Source of the DNA: Spirosoma fluviale | Lineage (GTDB): Bacteria > Bacteroidota > Bacteroidia > Cytophagales > Spirosomataceae | DNA length: 64,000 nt | Direction of reading: 5' to 3' | Assembly: GCA_945901025.1 (NCBI GenBank) | Contig: CAMDJW010000007.1 | Span: forward strand, 1 to 64,000 | Shown: piece by piece, positions 45,348 through 54,198 of the stretch | Layout: each line of letters opens with the position of its first letter | Numbering within the stretch: position 1 is the first letter of the stretch | Position numbers and translations under genes: made by a program | Notes under the pieces: generated by a model | What the model saw: the letters and a program-made list of their open reading frames with translations, nothing else | Told to the model about the DNA's origin: nothing | Database searches by the model: none

Positions 45348-48149
45348 TTATTTGTTAAAGGGAGAGATGACAACACCTAGAGAGATGACACGACCTGGCA
45401 TATATGATTGAATAGTTTGATCTTTACTTTTATCAAAAGAATTATCTCGGTTACCATCCTGTAAAATATAATTGTCCTGGTTTAATAGATCCGTAATTCC
45501 TCCTTTAATCATAATTGATTTAGTAATCTCTTTCGAGAAGTTAAAATCTATTACATTACGAGGCATCTCATACCAATCTGGATAGGGAGCCGGGAAGTTA
45601 TTACCTACTGCGAAGATACGCTTACCAATTACGTTGTAGTTAAAGTTCAATTGCAAACCGCGCTTCGCATCATTATAGTTTAATCCTGCGTTAATGATGA
45701 AAGGTGATTGACCTTGTAAAGGACGATCATCAGATTGAGTTGAAGCAATGGCTGGATCTAATTTAACTCGACTAAAAATATAGGTGGCATTAAAGACTAA
45801 ACTAGTCTTTCCTAAAAAAGTGGTAGGTGCATTTGCCGATAAATTCTTACGCATTTCCGCCTCGAAACCTGCCGAATAAGCTGATTGTGCATTTGCAAAA
45901 TTCAAGATGGGGTTAGAACCTGATTCGAAAACAACCTCAATTGGATTCGTAAAGTTTTTGTAGAAGGCAGCAATGCTGAATAATTCAGATGGTGTAGGAT
46001 AATTTTCAAAACGTAAATCAAAGTTTTGGATATCCGCATTTTTTAGATTTGGATTACCTGAGATTGAACGGTTGTTCACAAAATCATAGAAAGAGAAAGG
46101 TGCTAACTCACGAAACTCAGGACGGTTCAATGTCTGACCATAAGCTAAACGTAGTAACGTTTTCTCTGTAAAGTTGTAGGTAAAATTAACTGATGGCAAT
46201 AAATCCAAACGAGAATTGTCGTATTTGATCACTTTACCTAATTGATCAAATGAATTTAATTTCTGTGCATTTTGCTCTCCTCTTAAACCAGCAATAACAT
46301 TAAACTTCTTTCCTAAGGCGAAGTTCGCTGAAACATACGCTGCGATTAAGTTATTGGTCGCCTTGTAGGAGTCATTCGGATTTGTTTGCTCATCAATTCT
46401 GATACCCGTTGTGGTATTAAAGTTTTGCGGGTTAAATAATTGATCGATAGGCTGAGAAGTTTGAAAACTAGGAATTGATTTCACATAACCTAAGTTTCTT
46501 GCGCCAAAGTTTCTGGTTTTATCTTCATAAAATAAACCCGTTTTCAATTCTAATTCATTACCAGAATCCTTTGCCCCTACCGGAATTTTCTTCACGATAT
46601 TCAAGGCTGCCGTTTGCGCATTTTCGTTTAAATTAATAAAGGTTCTACCCAAAACAGCCGTTTGACCTGCTCCATTGGGAATCAATAAACTCGAATTTGA
46701 TCCATCTACATTATAACGGAAACGCTTGTAGTCTGGTTGGTTACGGAAAGCTGAGTTAAATCCAGCCATCCAGTCTAATTTCAAGGTACCCTCTTGGAAT
46801 TCGTGACGACCCGTTAACTGACCCGTGTAGATACCGCGGAATACTTGGTCAAAAGAGCGAATATCCCAAATGGACCCATTATCAAAACCAAAACGCTTTA
46901 TAAATTGTGTATTAGCTAATTGGTTATATAAATTCTTGAATTCAATTACTGATCCATTTGCGAAACGAGCAGACCAATTGTGCGCAATACCCACCCTTAG
47001 TCCATTACTAAATTGCGTATCTTTAAACTCAAATGTCTTTTCAGCCTTAGACGATGAATATAAATAATCATTACGTACCATATCAAACGTGGTCCGAGAA
47101 TTCGAATAGTTAATAGCAGTAATGTTACCGATTTTCGTCTCACCTAAATTGAACTTGAATCCGCCTGATAAGGAAGCACGCATATCTGGAAGCGCAGAAG
47201 ATTTATCGGCAACCCAAATATTTTTCAACGATGCTCCTGCCACATCACGAGCAGAACCAAGTAGGTTAATCAATTCCGTTCTTGAACCTGGGAAAAATTT
47301 AGGCAAATCAAAATAGCCCTGATCAAAACCTGTCCAAGCTAGGTTCGAGTTTTTGGTGGCATAGAAATCTGCTCCTGTGGTTCCCTCTCTATATGAACTA
47401 GAAATATCTAAAGTTAGGTAGTTATTTTCAGGGATCGACTTTGTGAAGATTTTTACCACCCCACCAGCAAACTCACCAGGAATTTCCGCAGAAGGCGATT
47501 TGAAGACCAAAATACGATCGATTTGACCTGCAGGAATGATATCAAAAGAAAAAGAACGCACATCAGTTTCCATCGAAGGAGCAAATGCATTATTTAATTG
47601 GACCGTATTGTAACGTTCATTCAAACCGCGGATATTAATAAAACGCTCACCAAAAATAGTAACACCAGGAACACGCTTCACAACTTCAGCGGCTGTACGA
47701 TCCAACGTTTTCGTGATCTGTGCAGCTGAAATTCCACTCACGACTAATTGCGCCGCTTTAATTTCCGAAATAACCGATACCTCAGTATTCGTTAAACGTT
47801 GAGCAACCACTTTTACCTCAGCTAAAGTGGAAGATTCCTCTGCTATCGTTAAATTCAAGTCAGTCACTTGGTCTGCCTCTACTTTAACATTTTCATAAAT
47901 TTTAGATTGATATCCTACAAAGGAGATCTTTAGCGAATAGGTGCCAACGGCCAATTTTCCAAAAGTGAAAAAACCATTAATGTCTGTGGCCGCTCCTTTA
48001 GTGCTTCCTTGTATTAGAACAGTAGCTCCAATGATATCTTCATTAGACTTTACATCTTTAATAGTTCCTCTGATAACCCCAGTTTGTTGCGCAAAAGTCG
48101 TGATTGAAAGAAACAAGAATGTGATTAAATAAAAATAGGTGCGCTGCAT
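45348..48149 (-). CDS. TonB-dependent outer-membrane receptor with carboxypeptidase-like domain
   Basis: Starting at the ATG at 48149 the protein has 933 residues and a clear signal peptide (MQRTYFYLITFLFLSITTFA); the ATG at 48161 would add four. Next come a CarboxypepD_reg-like domain (GVIRGTIKDVKSNEDIIGAT), a plug (TLDRTAAEVVKRVPGVTIFG, RGLNERYNTVQLNN) and a 22-strand barrel with an outer-membrane-beta C-terminal domain. Unlike the SusC-like protein above, it lacks the SusC plug signature, so it is a classical TonB receptor. It heads a two-gene operon with the beta-solenoid lipoprotein. Its upstream region holds a 25-nt tandem duplication. Confidence 0.9.
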   Translation of the reverse strand: MQRTYFYLITFLFLSITTFAQQTGVIRGTIKDVKSNEDIIGATVLIQGSTKGAATDINGFFTFGKLAVGTYSLKISFVGYQSKIYENVKVEADQVTDLNLTIAEESSTLAEVKVVAQRLTNTEVSVISEIKAAQLVVSGISAAQITKTLDRTAAEVVKRVPGVTIFGERFINIRGLNERYNTVQLNNAFAPSMETDVRSFSFDIIPAGQIDRILVFKSPSAEIPGEFAGGVVKIFTKSIPENNYLTLDISSSYREGTTGADFYATKNSNLAWTGFDQGYFDLPKFFPGSRTELINLLGSARDVAGASLKNIWVADKSSALPDMRASLSGGFKFNLGETKIGNITAINYSNSRTTFDMVRNDYLYSSSKAEKTFEFKDTQFSNGLRVGIAHNWSARFANGSVIEFKNLYNQLANTQFIKRFGFDNGSIWDIRSFDQVFRGIYTGQLTGRHEFQEGTLKLDWMAGFNSAFRNQPDYKRFRYNVDGSNSSLLIPNGAGQTAVLGRTFINLNENAQTAALNIVKKIPVGAKDSGNELELKTGLFYEDKTRNFGARNLGYVKSIPSFQTSQPIDQLFNPQNFNTTTGIRIDEQTNPNDSYKATNNLIAAYVSANFALGKKFNVIAGLRGEQNAQKLNSFDQLGKVIKYDNSRLDLLPSVNFTYNFTEKTLLRLAYGQTLNRPEFRELAPFSFYDFVNNRSISGNPNLKNADIQNFDLRFENYPTPSELFSIAAFYKNFTNPIEVVFESGSNPILNFANAQSAYSAGFEAEMRKNLSANAPTTFLGKTSLVFNATYIFSRVKLDPAIASTQSDDRPLQGQSPFIINAGLNYNDAKRGLQLNFNYNVIGKRIFAVGNNFPAPYPDWYEMPRNVIDFNFSKEITKSIMIKGGITDLLNQDNYILQDGNRDNSFDKSKDQTIQSYMPGRVISLGVVISPFNK

Positions 48150-48215
48150 AATGAAAGTCATGTTGTATGGTTAACTAGTGTATTACTGTTTCAATTCAAT
48201 AATGATTAATTTAAT

Positions 48216-48265
48216 GTTTGATGTCAACTTTTTACACCTCGTTTGATGTCAACTTTTTACACCTC
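48216..48265. repeat. 25-nt exact tandem duplication upstream of the TonB receptor gene
   Basis: Positions 48216-48240 and 48241-48265 are identical 25-nt units beginning GTTTGATGTC and ending ACACCTC. On the minus strand each copy contains AAAAAGTTGACATC, so the duplication doubles a possible -33 TTG element about 60-90 nt upstream of the receptor start. A weak -7 (CATTATTG) follows the nearer TTG at 20 nt. A duplicated activator site or promoter element is plausible. Confidence 0.9.
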
Positions 48266-48343
48266 CAAAATTAAGTTAATGAAAAACCTTACTAATTACG
48301 ATACCGTTAGTGTACTATTAAGAAATTGTTAAAAAAGATTTAG

Positions 48344-48365
48344 ATTTATTAACAATTTATTAACA
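48344..48365. repeat. Two 11-nt tandem repeats (PHO-box-like periodicity)
   Basis: ATTTATTAACA occurs twice head to tail (48344-48354 and 48355-48365). An 11-nt repeat period is one helical turn and is typical of OmpR/PhoB-family response-regulator sites. The region 48162-48570 has no gene, and both the receptor gene (minus) and the small exported protein gene (plus) start from it. Function is inference. Confidence 0.55.
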
Positions 48366-48570
48366 TCAATTTTCGCTACCACGATTGCAATTATTTTTCC
48401 TTTGAATCATAGGCAAATATTGAACTATTCAAAGAAATATAATTTTTTAAAGAAGAACTTTCTTGGATAATTTAAATTTTATGCGTATTTAATTGGTAGA
48501 TAACTTGAGAACACTAGTTTTAACTCAAGAAAACGGAAATAATTCCGCCTAAGTTTTATAAAATACGTTT

Positions 48571-48927
48571 ATGAGAAATTTCATTAACAAAAATTCAATT
48601 GCAGCTTTTATGTTTGCTGCTGTCATGTCTGTCTCTTCTGCGGCTAACGCATCAGAGTTAATCTCACCGGTCTACATCGAACAAGTGGGTAAAATGAAAT
48701 TTCTTGTTCGTTCTGAACCGAAGTCATCTTTAATTGTCATTATCTATGATCAAGAAAATAATATTCTTTTCAACGAAGTAATTTCAACGCAAAAATTATT
48801 CAGCTTTTCCGACCTCTCTGATGGAAAATATCGGATGGATATACTTAATTCACGCAAGAAATTAATTCAGTCAAAGTCGTTTAATATCCAAACTGAAGTG
48901 AAACGCGACTTAGTTGCGATACAATAA
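48571..48927 (+). CDS. Small exported protein of unknown function
   Basis: The 118-residue protein has a Sec signal peptide ending near ANAS (about residue 28) and a short mature domain with alternating strands (KMKFLVRSEPKSSLIVIIYD, GKYRMDILNSRKKLIQSK), consistent with a small beta-sandwich like that at the C-terminal ends of secreted Bacteroidota proteins. No lipobox. It is a single-gene unit between a long regulatory region and a strong terminator. I do not recognise a family. Confidence 0.65.
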   Translation: MRNFINKNSIAAFMFAAVMSVSSAANASELISPVYIEQVGKMKFLVRSEPKSSLIVIIYDQENNILFNEVISTQKLFSFSDLSDGKYRMDILNSRKKLIQSKSFNIQTEVKRDLVAIQ

Positions 48928-48947
48928 TATTTATAAAAATTAAGGTT

Positions 48948-48976
48948 AAAAAGGCGCAGAGATTCTGCGCCTTTTT
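48948..48976 (+). terminator. Strong intrinsic terminator
   Basis: The stem of 13 bp (48948-48960 with 48964-48976) contains GGCGCAGA/TCTGCGCC, has a GAT loop and ends in TTTTT. It lies 21 nt after the stop of the small exported protein and 43 nt before the helicase gene. Confidence 0.9.
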
Positions 48977-49018
48977 CCGTATTTTCGTAGCCCAATTACA
49001 CGCGATAAAAAAGAAAAT

Positions 49019-51295
49019 ATGGATTTTTTGGATGGCTTAAATGAGCCCCAACGACAAGCCGTTGAGTACATAGATGGACCCCTCATGATTATTGCCGGTG
49101 CAGGATCTGGCAAAACAAGAGTGCTCACCTATCGGACCGCTTACTTAATCCAAAAAGGGGTTGATCCATTTTCTATTTTGCTCCTAACTTTCACCAATAA
49201 AGCGGCTGGGGAAATGCGCCACCGTATCGAAACAGTCATTGGCGGCCAAGCAAAAAACATATGGATGGGAACTTTTCACTCCATCTTTGCTAAAATATTG
49301 CGTTTCGAAGGAGAGAAATTAGGCTATAGCTCCAACTTCTCCATTTATGACACAGACGACTCAAAATCCCTGATTCGGGCATTGGTCAAAGAGCAAAATT
49401 TAGACGATAAAGTATATAAGGTCAACCTAGTCTTAAACCGAATTTCAAATGCCAAAAATCGGCTTATTAGTCCCGAGCAATACCTAGCCTCCTCCATCGT
49501 AGAACAGGAAGATCGCTATGCGAAAATTCCCATGATGGGACAATTATATAAATCCTATTGCTTACGATGCTTTCAAGCGAATGCCATGGATTTCGACGAC
49601 CTATTATACCAAACCAACATTCTATTCAGAGATCATTTAGATGTTTTGAACAAGTACCAGCATAAATTTAAACATGTGATGGTGGATGAGTTTCAAGACA
49701 CCAACGTTTCCCAATATTTAATTACCAAAAAACTAGCCGCTGTCAATCGAAACATATGCGTGGTAGGCGACGATGCTCAAAGTATTTACGCATTTCGTGG
49801 AGCCGATATTCAAAATATTCTAAATTTTGAACGCGATTATTCCGATTTGAAGACTATTAAGTTGGAAGAAAATTATCGGTCCACCAAAGCGATTGTGGCC
49901 GTTGCCAATTCCATCATTGCCCGAAATAAAAGCAAATTAAAAAAGGATGTATTTACCTCCAATGAAGAAGGGGATCAAATAGAAATTATTCGGGCAGGTT
50001 CTGATAATGACGAAGGAAGAATTATTGCATCAACCATTTTTGAGGCTCGGCAAAAGGACGGACTTAAATGGTCTGACTTCGCTATTTTATATCGCACAAA
50101 TGCACAATCACGTTCATTTGAAGAATCTCTCCGTCGTTTAAATATCAATTATAGAATTATTGGAGGCCTATCTTTTTACCAAAGAAAAGAGATCAAGGAC
50201 GTGTTGGCTTACCTACGTTTTATCGTGAATCAAAACGACGAGGAAGCCTTTAAACGAATCATCAACCTCCCAAAAAGAGGGATTGGCGATACGACGATCG
50301 CTAAAATATCTGTCACGGCAGCCGAACACAAAGTTTCTGTTTGGGAAGTAGTTAGTAATATCAATCAATACCAAGGGGCAAGAGGAGGCGCATCCATCGA
50401 AAATTTTGCTGACCTCATCAAATCCTTTAAGCTTCAGGTGGAAGTTGAGCAAAAAGATGCCTATGAAGTAGCATCCCATGTGGCCAAAGCCTCAGGTTTA
50501 GTTCGAGAATTGTATGAGGATAAAACGGTAGAAGGACTTGCTCGCTATCAAAACGTCCAAGAACTCCTCAATGCCATCAAACAATTTGTTGACTCTGAAG
50601 AAAATGAGGACAAATCCCTCAGCACGTTCCTGCAGTCTGTGTCCCTTTTGACAAATGCAGATACCAACGAGGACCCCAATGATCGTGATAAAGTAACCCT
50701 TATGACGGTGCACTCCGCTAAAGGTCTTGAATTTAAAAATGTGTTTTTAGTAGGTCTGGAAGAGGATTTATTCCCTAGCCAAATGATGCTACAGAGTCAA
50801 GCCGATTTGGAAGAAGAACGAAGGTTATTTTATGTAGCCATCACCCGAGCAGAAAAGAAATTGATGATTTCATATGCTGAATCGAGGTATCAGTTTGGCC
50901 GATTAAAAAGTTGTGAGCCCAGTAGATTCTTAGATGAATTAGATTCTACTTATTTAAAGATGGCGAAGACCCCAGGTAAAAAAGAGGTCAGCTCCTTTAG
51001 ACCCGTGCAAAAAACGGGTTTTGTGGAAAAGTCAACGTCACCTTCTGCAGCCCAACTCATTCAAAAGCCCCAACAAAATACCAATTACCAGCATGTCCCG
51101 TCCGCAGACTTTAAGCAAACAGATGCCATGCAGTTGACGGAAGGCCAGCGAGTTGAACATCAAAAATTTGGATTTGGCGTTATTAAAAAACTAGAAATTA
51201 ATGGAGCAGAGAGAAAAGCTCACATCATATTCGAAAAAGGAATAGGAGAAAAAGTCTTGTTATTAAGCTTTGCAAAACTAATGGTGATTGAATAA
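49019..51295 (+). CDS. pcrA: UvrD/PcrA-type 3'-5' DNA helicase
   Basis: The 758-residue superfamily 1A helicase unwinds DNA in excision repair and replication-fork maintenance. Walker A is GAGSGKT (residues 27-33), followed by TFTNKAAGEMRHR, the Walker B box VDEFQDTN near 224, GDDAQSIYAFRGAD, LEENYRST, and motifs V and VI MTVHSAKGLEF and RRLFYVAITRAEKKL. The C-terminal tail holds a basic linker and a Tudor-like end (GQRVEHQKFGFGVIKKLEIN) as in PcrA. Its stop codon ends one base before the stop of the convergent lipoprotein gene. Confidence 0.95.
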   Translation: MDFLDGLNEPQRQAVEYIDGPLMIIAGAGSGKTRVLTYRTAYLIQKGVDPFSILLLTFTNKAAGEMRHRIETVIGGQAKNIWMGTFHSIFAKILRFEGEKLGYSSNFSIYDTDDSKSLIRALVKEQNLDDKVYKVNLVLNRISNAKNRLISPEQYLASSIVEQEDRYAKIPMMGQLYKSYCLRCFQANAMDFDDLLYQTNILFRDHLDVLNKYQHKFKHVMVDEFQDTNVSQYLITKKLAAVNRNICVVGDDAQSIYAFRGADIQNILNFERDYSDLKTIKLEENYRSTKAIVAVANSIIARNKSKLKKDVFTSNEEGDQIEIIRAGSDNDEGRIIASTIFEARQKDGLKWSDFAILYRTNAQSRSFEESLRRLNINYRIIGGLSFYQRKEIKDVLAYLRFIVNQNDEEAFKRIINLPKRGIGDTTIAKISVTAAEHKVSVWEVVSNINQYQGARGGASIENFADLIKSFKLQVEVEQKDAYEVASHVAKASGLVRELYEDKTVEGLARYQNVQELLNAIKQFVDSEENEDKSLSTFLQSVSLLTNADTNEDPNDRDKVTLMTVHSAKGLEFKNVFLVGLEEDLFPSQMMLQSQADLEEERRLFYVAITRAEKKLMISYAESRYQFGRLKSCEPSRFLDELDSTYLKMAKTPGKKEVSSFRPVQKTGFVEKSTSPSAAQLIQKPQQNTNYQHVPSADFKQTDAMQLTEGQRVEHQKFGFGVIKKLEINGAERKAHIIFEKGIGEKVLLLSFAKLMVIE

Positions 51296-52249
51296 CTATT
51301 TTTTCTTGTAGAAATAGAGGCGTACGGGACCCGATGATCCCAACTCAGATATCGTATAATACCCATTCCCATCAGCAGCAAAAGCAATACCTTCGCCTTG
51401 ATCTTCCATTTTATAAGGCACTGTTTTAGGTGTTCGTGATAAAGCATCAGAAATACTTTCGCCAGTCTTTCTTTTCCAATAGTAAATTTCTAGATAATTT
51501 TTAATCAATATTTCTGAGTTGTCAGGAGAAATCGACCCACCAGTAATATAGGCTGCGGTTATAAGCCTAGCATCTGTAGATATTGGTTTTGAAAAGTTCA
51601 ACTCGCGTATGAACTCAGCTTTTGCTGTTCCGCCTGCGACAACGCTAGAAGCAGCAATTTTATATAAGCGTTTACTGGTTTCTCTTTTACTGACGATAAA
51701 AACGTCTTTGGTTTTTTGATCCACCAATAAACATTCCATGTCTCTTGCCCCATCGGATAAAGTGAAAGATAATTTACTAACCTGCGAAATTATATTCGAT
51801 ATAGGGGTATTTGCATCCACAACGGGTTCTTTACACCAATACAAGGCGTATGAAGAGTAATTGGCATTATTATCACCAAAGTCGGCCAGATAAAGAGTCG
51901 CCGAGCCATCCGTCTCACTCACAATCCCCATGTCTTCCCAATCTCGATTTTCCGCCCCTTGCAATTTGAATTCCCGTTTCCCCTTGCCATAACTGTCGAT
52001 CAGAAAAATTCTATTTTCGTCTCCAGAATCATTGTGAGCCCATAAAGAACCTACATTCTTTCTACTTGACACGAGGCCTGAAGCTTCCTTTAACGAGGGA
52101 TTTTCAATAAGTCCTCTATCTTCAAATTCAGCATAATTCGATTCGGTTACTGTAACTCCAGGATCAGGTGTAGGTGTTTGAGTAGGCTCGCAGGAGACTA
52201 ACAAAAAATAAATACCCAATAAAAAAAATACCTTATTTTTTATCATCAA
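51296..52249 (-). CDS. Propeller-like lipoprotein (PE-PGRS/esterase-like family) in the gldD position
   Basis: The 317-residue protein has a lipoprotein signal with lipobox LLVSC (Cys20) and a Thr/Pro linker. The mature part has propeller-like motifs (ENPSLKEASGLVSSRKNVGS, LWAHNDSGDENRIFLIDSYG, NRDWEDMGIV, ATLYLADFGDNNANYSSYALY, GEGIAFAADGNGYYTISE). It resembles Bacteroidota proteins annotated as PE-PGRS or esterase-like. It overlaps gldE by 17 nt and occupies the place where gldD usually follows gldE; it is not GldD, which is shorter. The fragment at 33196-33357 is its decayed paralogue. Confidence 0.75.
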   Translation of the reverse strand: MMIKNKVFFLLGIYFLLVSCEPTQTPTPDPGVTVTESNYAEFEDRGLIENPSLKEASGLVSSRKNVGSLWAHNDSGDENRIFLIDSYGKGKREFKLQGAENRDWEDMGIVSETDGSATLYLADFGDNNANYSSYALYWCKEPVVDANTPISNIISQVSKLSFTLSDGARDMECLLVDQKTKDVFIVSKRETSKRLYKIAASSVVAGGTAKAEFIRELNFSKPISTDARLITAAYITGGSISPDNSEILIKNYLEIYYWKRKTGESISDALSRTPKTVPYKMEDQGEGIAFAADGNGYYTISELGSSGPVRLYFYKKK

Positions 52250-53597
52250 GATTCTCGGTCTCTACGATTGGCTTTTCAATTTTTAAAGTCGCTTTAATCT
52301 TTTTAATTCTTCTCGTGTCGACGGATTGGACTTTAAAGATAAAAGGTTCAAAAATCATTTCTTCATTGGCATTAGGAATTCGGCCAAATAATTCGATCAA
52401 TAACCCGCCGAGTGTTTCGCTTTCCCCCTTTTTATCCTCAAAATGGGTCACATCAACATCAAATATTTTTGAAAAATCATTTAAGGAAGTCTTCGCCTCA
52501 AAGATATAATTATGTTCATCTAATTTTTTATAATCTACTTCCTCATCATCAAATTCATCATTAATTTCTCCTAAAATCTCTTCGATAATATCCTCCATGG
52601 TCACAAGACCTTCTGTCTCACCATATTCATTAACAACGATTGCCATGTGAACACGCTTCTCTTGAAAATCATACAGCAAATCATCTATTTTTTTATTCTC
52701 AGGAACAAAAAATGGCTGATGCAATAAAGAGACCCAATCAAAATTTTCATCTTGATCTATATCTTTTAATAAATCTTTGATGTACAAAATACCTTCAATT
52801 TTATCGATGGTTTCTGTGTAAACAGGTATTCTTGAATAGCCATTTTTATTCACCTTATCCATTAGTTCATGAAAATCCATATCGGTATCCAAGGCCATGA
52901 TGTCCCTGCGCGCTTTCATAACTGATTTTACAGACGTGTTCCCAAAATTTAAAATCCCACGAAGAATATCTTTTTCCATTTCAGTCGTATTTTCATCTGT
53001 GGTAATTTCCAGCGCCTGATTTAATTCATGAGTTGTCAGTGTATAGGACTTACGTTTTATTTTTTTCTCAATTAAACTTGAAAAGCCCAATAAGACCTTA
53101 GATAAAGGGGAAAAAATGAAGGTAAAAAAATGAATTAATGGCGCGGTATACCTGGCAAAGTTCAGGTTGTTTTGTTGGGCCCACACTTTAGGAATTAATT
53201 CCCCGAAAAACGTAATGATAAAAGTAACCCCAAACAATAAAAACAAAGTAACCAATAATGTCCCCATGGACTGAGGACCCAAAACTAATTCGGTCAAGTA
53301 ATTTGACAAGGTAATGAAAATGATATTGACAAAATTAATGGCAATTAATAAAGTGGCTAGAAGCTGCTGAGGTTTTTCCAATAGATGACTTACGGCTTTT
53401 TCTGATGCTCCATCACTCTCTCTTAAACTAGCTCTTTGCTCTGCATTTAATGAAAAGAAGGCTACTTCAGAGCCAGCCAGTAAAGCTGAAAGCAATAATA
53501 AAATGATCAAAATTGCCCCTATAAGAACATAGGTGCTTGCATTAGCAGCAGGATTAATCAATAATAATAGCGGTATGGGATAGGGGTCGGGGTCCAT
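52233..53597 (-). CDS. gldE: GldE-type CNNM/CBS/CorC membrane protein
   Basis: The 454-residue protein has an N-terminal DUF21 (CNNM) membrane domain of about four helices (residues 20-190). A CBS-domain pair follows (VKSVMKARRDIMALDTD and KIDDLLYDFQEKRVHMAIVV with GETEGLVTMEDIIEEILGEI), then a CorC_HlyC domain (FEAKTSLNDFSKIFDVDV, ETLGGLLIELFGRIPNANE). In gliding Bacteroidota the gene next to mutY and ssb with this layout is gldE, needed with GldD for type IX secretion and gliding. The identification rests on that neighbourhood. It may also act in ion transport. Confidence 0.85.
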   Translation of the reverse strand: MDPDPYPIPLLLLINPAANASTYVLIGAILIILLLLSALLAGSEVAFFSLNAEQRASLRESDGASEKAVSHLLEKPQQLLATLLIAINFVNIIFITLSNYLTELVLGPQSMGTLLVTLFLLFGVTFIITFFGELIPKVWAQQNNLNFARYTAPLIHFFTFIFSPLSKVLLGFSSLIEKKIKRKSYTLTTHELNQALEITTDENTTEMEKDILRGILNFGNTSVKSVMKARRDIMALDTDMDFHELMDKVNKNGYSRIPVYTETIDKIEGILYIKDLLKDIDQDENFDWVSLLHQPFFVPENKKIDDLLYDFQEKRVHMAIVVNEYGETEGLVTMEDIIEEILGEINDEFDDEEVDYKKLDEHNYIFEAKTSLNDFSKIFDVDVTHFEDKKGESETLGGLLIELFGRIPNANEEMIFEPFIFKVQSVDTRRIKKIKATLKIEKPIVETENLDDKK

Positions 53598-53627
53598 ATT
53601 AATTAGGTACTAATAAAGCAAATTTAC

Positions 53628-53664
53628 AAAAAAGGGAATATGTTTCGATCAGATTCCCTTTTTT
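53628..53664 (-). terminator. Terminator between ssb and gldE
   Basis: AAAAAAGGGAAT (53628-53639) pairs with ATTCCCTTTTTT (53653-53664). On the minus strand it forms a stem followed by a T tract. It lies 10 nt beyond the ssb stop and 31 nt before the gldE start, so it probably reduces read-through into gldE. Confidence 0.75.
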
Positions 53665-53673
53665 AATAAAAAT

Positions 53674-54132
53674 TTAAAATGGAAGATCGTCTCCTTCTTC
53701 CATCATGGGAGGAAAAGCAGTACCATTATTTGAAGATTCGCCTAAAGAAACAGTTTCAGGTTTGGGCCTAGGCTCTGGAGAATCGCCTAATGGCCGATCA
53801 TTTTTGCTGCCAATTAAATTCATGGAGGTGGCCCGTATACGATAACCACGCATGGTAGCTCCCGATTTGTCCTGCCATTCTTCCGAACGAATTTTACCCT
53901 CAATGTATACTTGATTTCCTTTCTTTAAATATTGCTCAGCGATGGTGGCCAAATTATCCCATAATTCTACTCGGTGCCATTCCGTTTGTTCCACACGTTG
54001 ACCATCCTTGCCCGTATAAGATTCCGAAGTAGCAATGTTAATATTGGCTACTTTTACGCCACTAGGAAGCGCTCTAACTTCAGGATCACCTCCCAAATTT
54101 CCTAGAATAATCACTTTGTTTACACCTGCCAT
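53674..54132 (-). CDS. ssb: Single-stranded DNA-binding protein
   Basis: The 152-residue protein has the OB-fold start [20 protein letters not shown] and the conserved [20 protein letters not shown] and [15 protein letters not shown] blocks. The C-terminal disordered region is short and ends in the acidic peptide EGDDLPF, the docking tail for repair and replication partners. It binds single-stranded DNA as a tetramer. The gene lies between mutY and gldE as in many Bacteroidota. Confidence 0.95.
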   Translation of the reverse strand: MAGVNKVIILGNLGGDPEVRALPSGVKVANINIATSESYTGKDGQRVEQTEWHRVELWDNLATIAEQYLKKGNQVYIEGKIRSEEWQDKSGATMRGYRIRATSMNLIGSKNDRPLGDSPEPRPKPETVSLGESSNNGTAFPPMMEEGDDLPF

Positions 54133-54198
54133 AATATTGATTTTTTTGAGTTAGGTAGACAAAAAACCTTGTCCGCTATAAAGGTAATTTTGTTTAAG

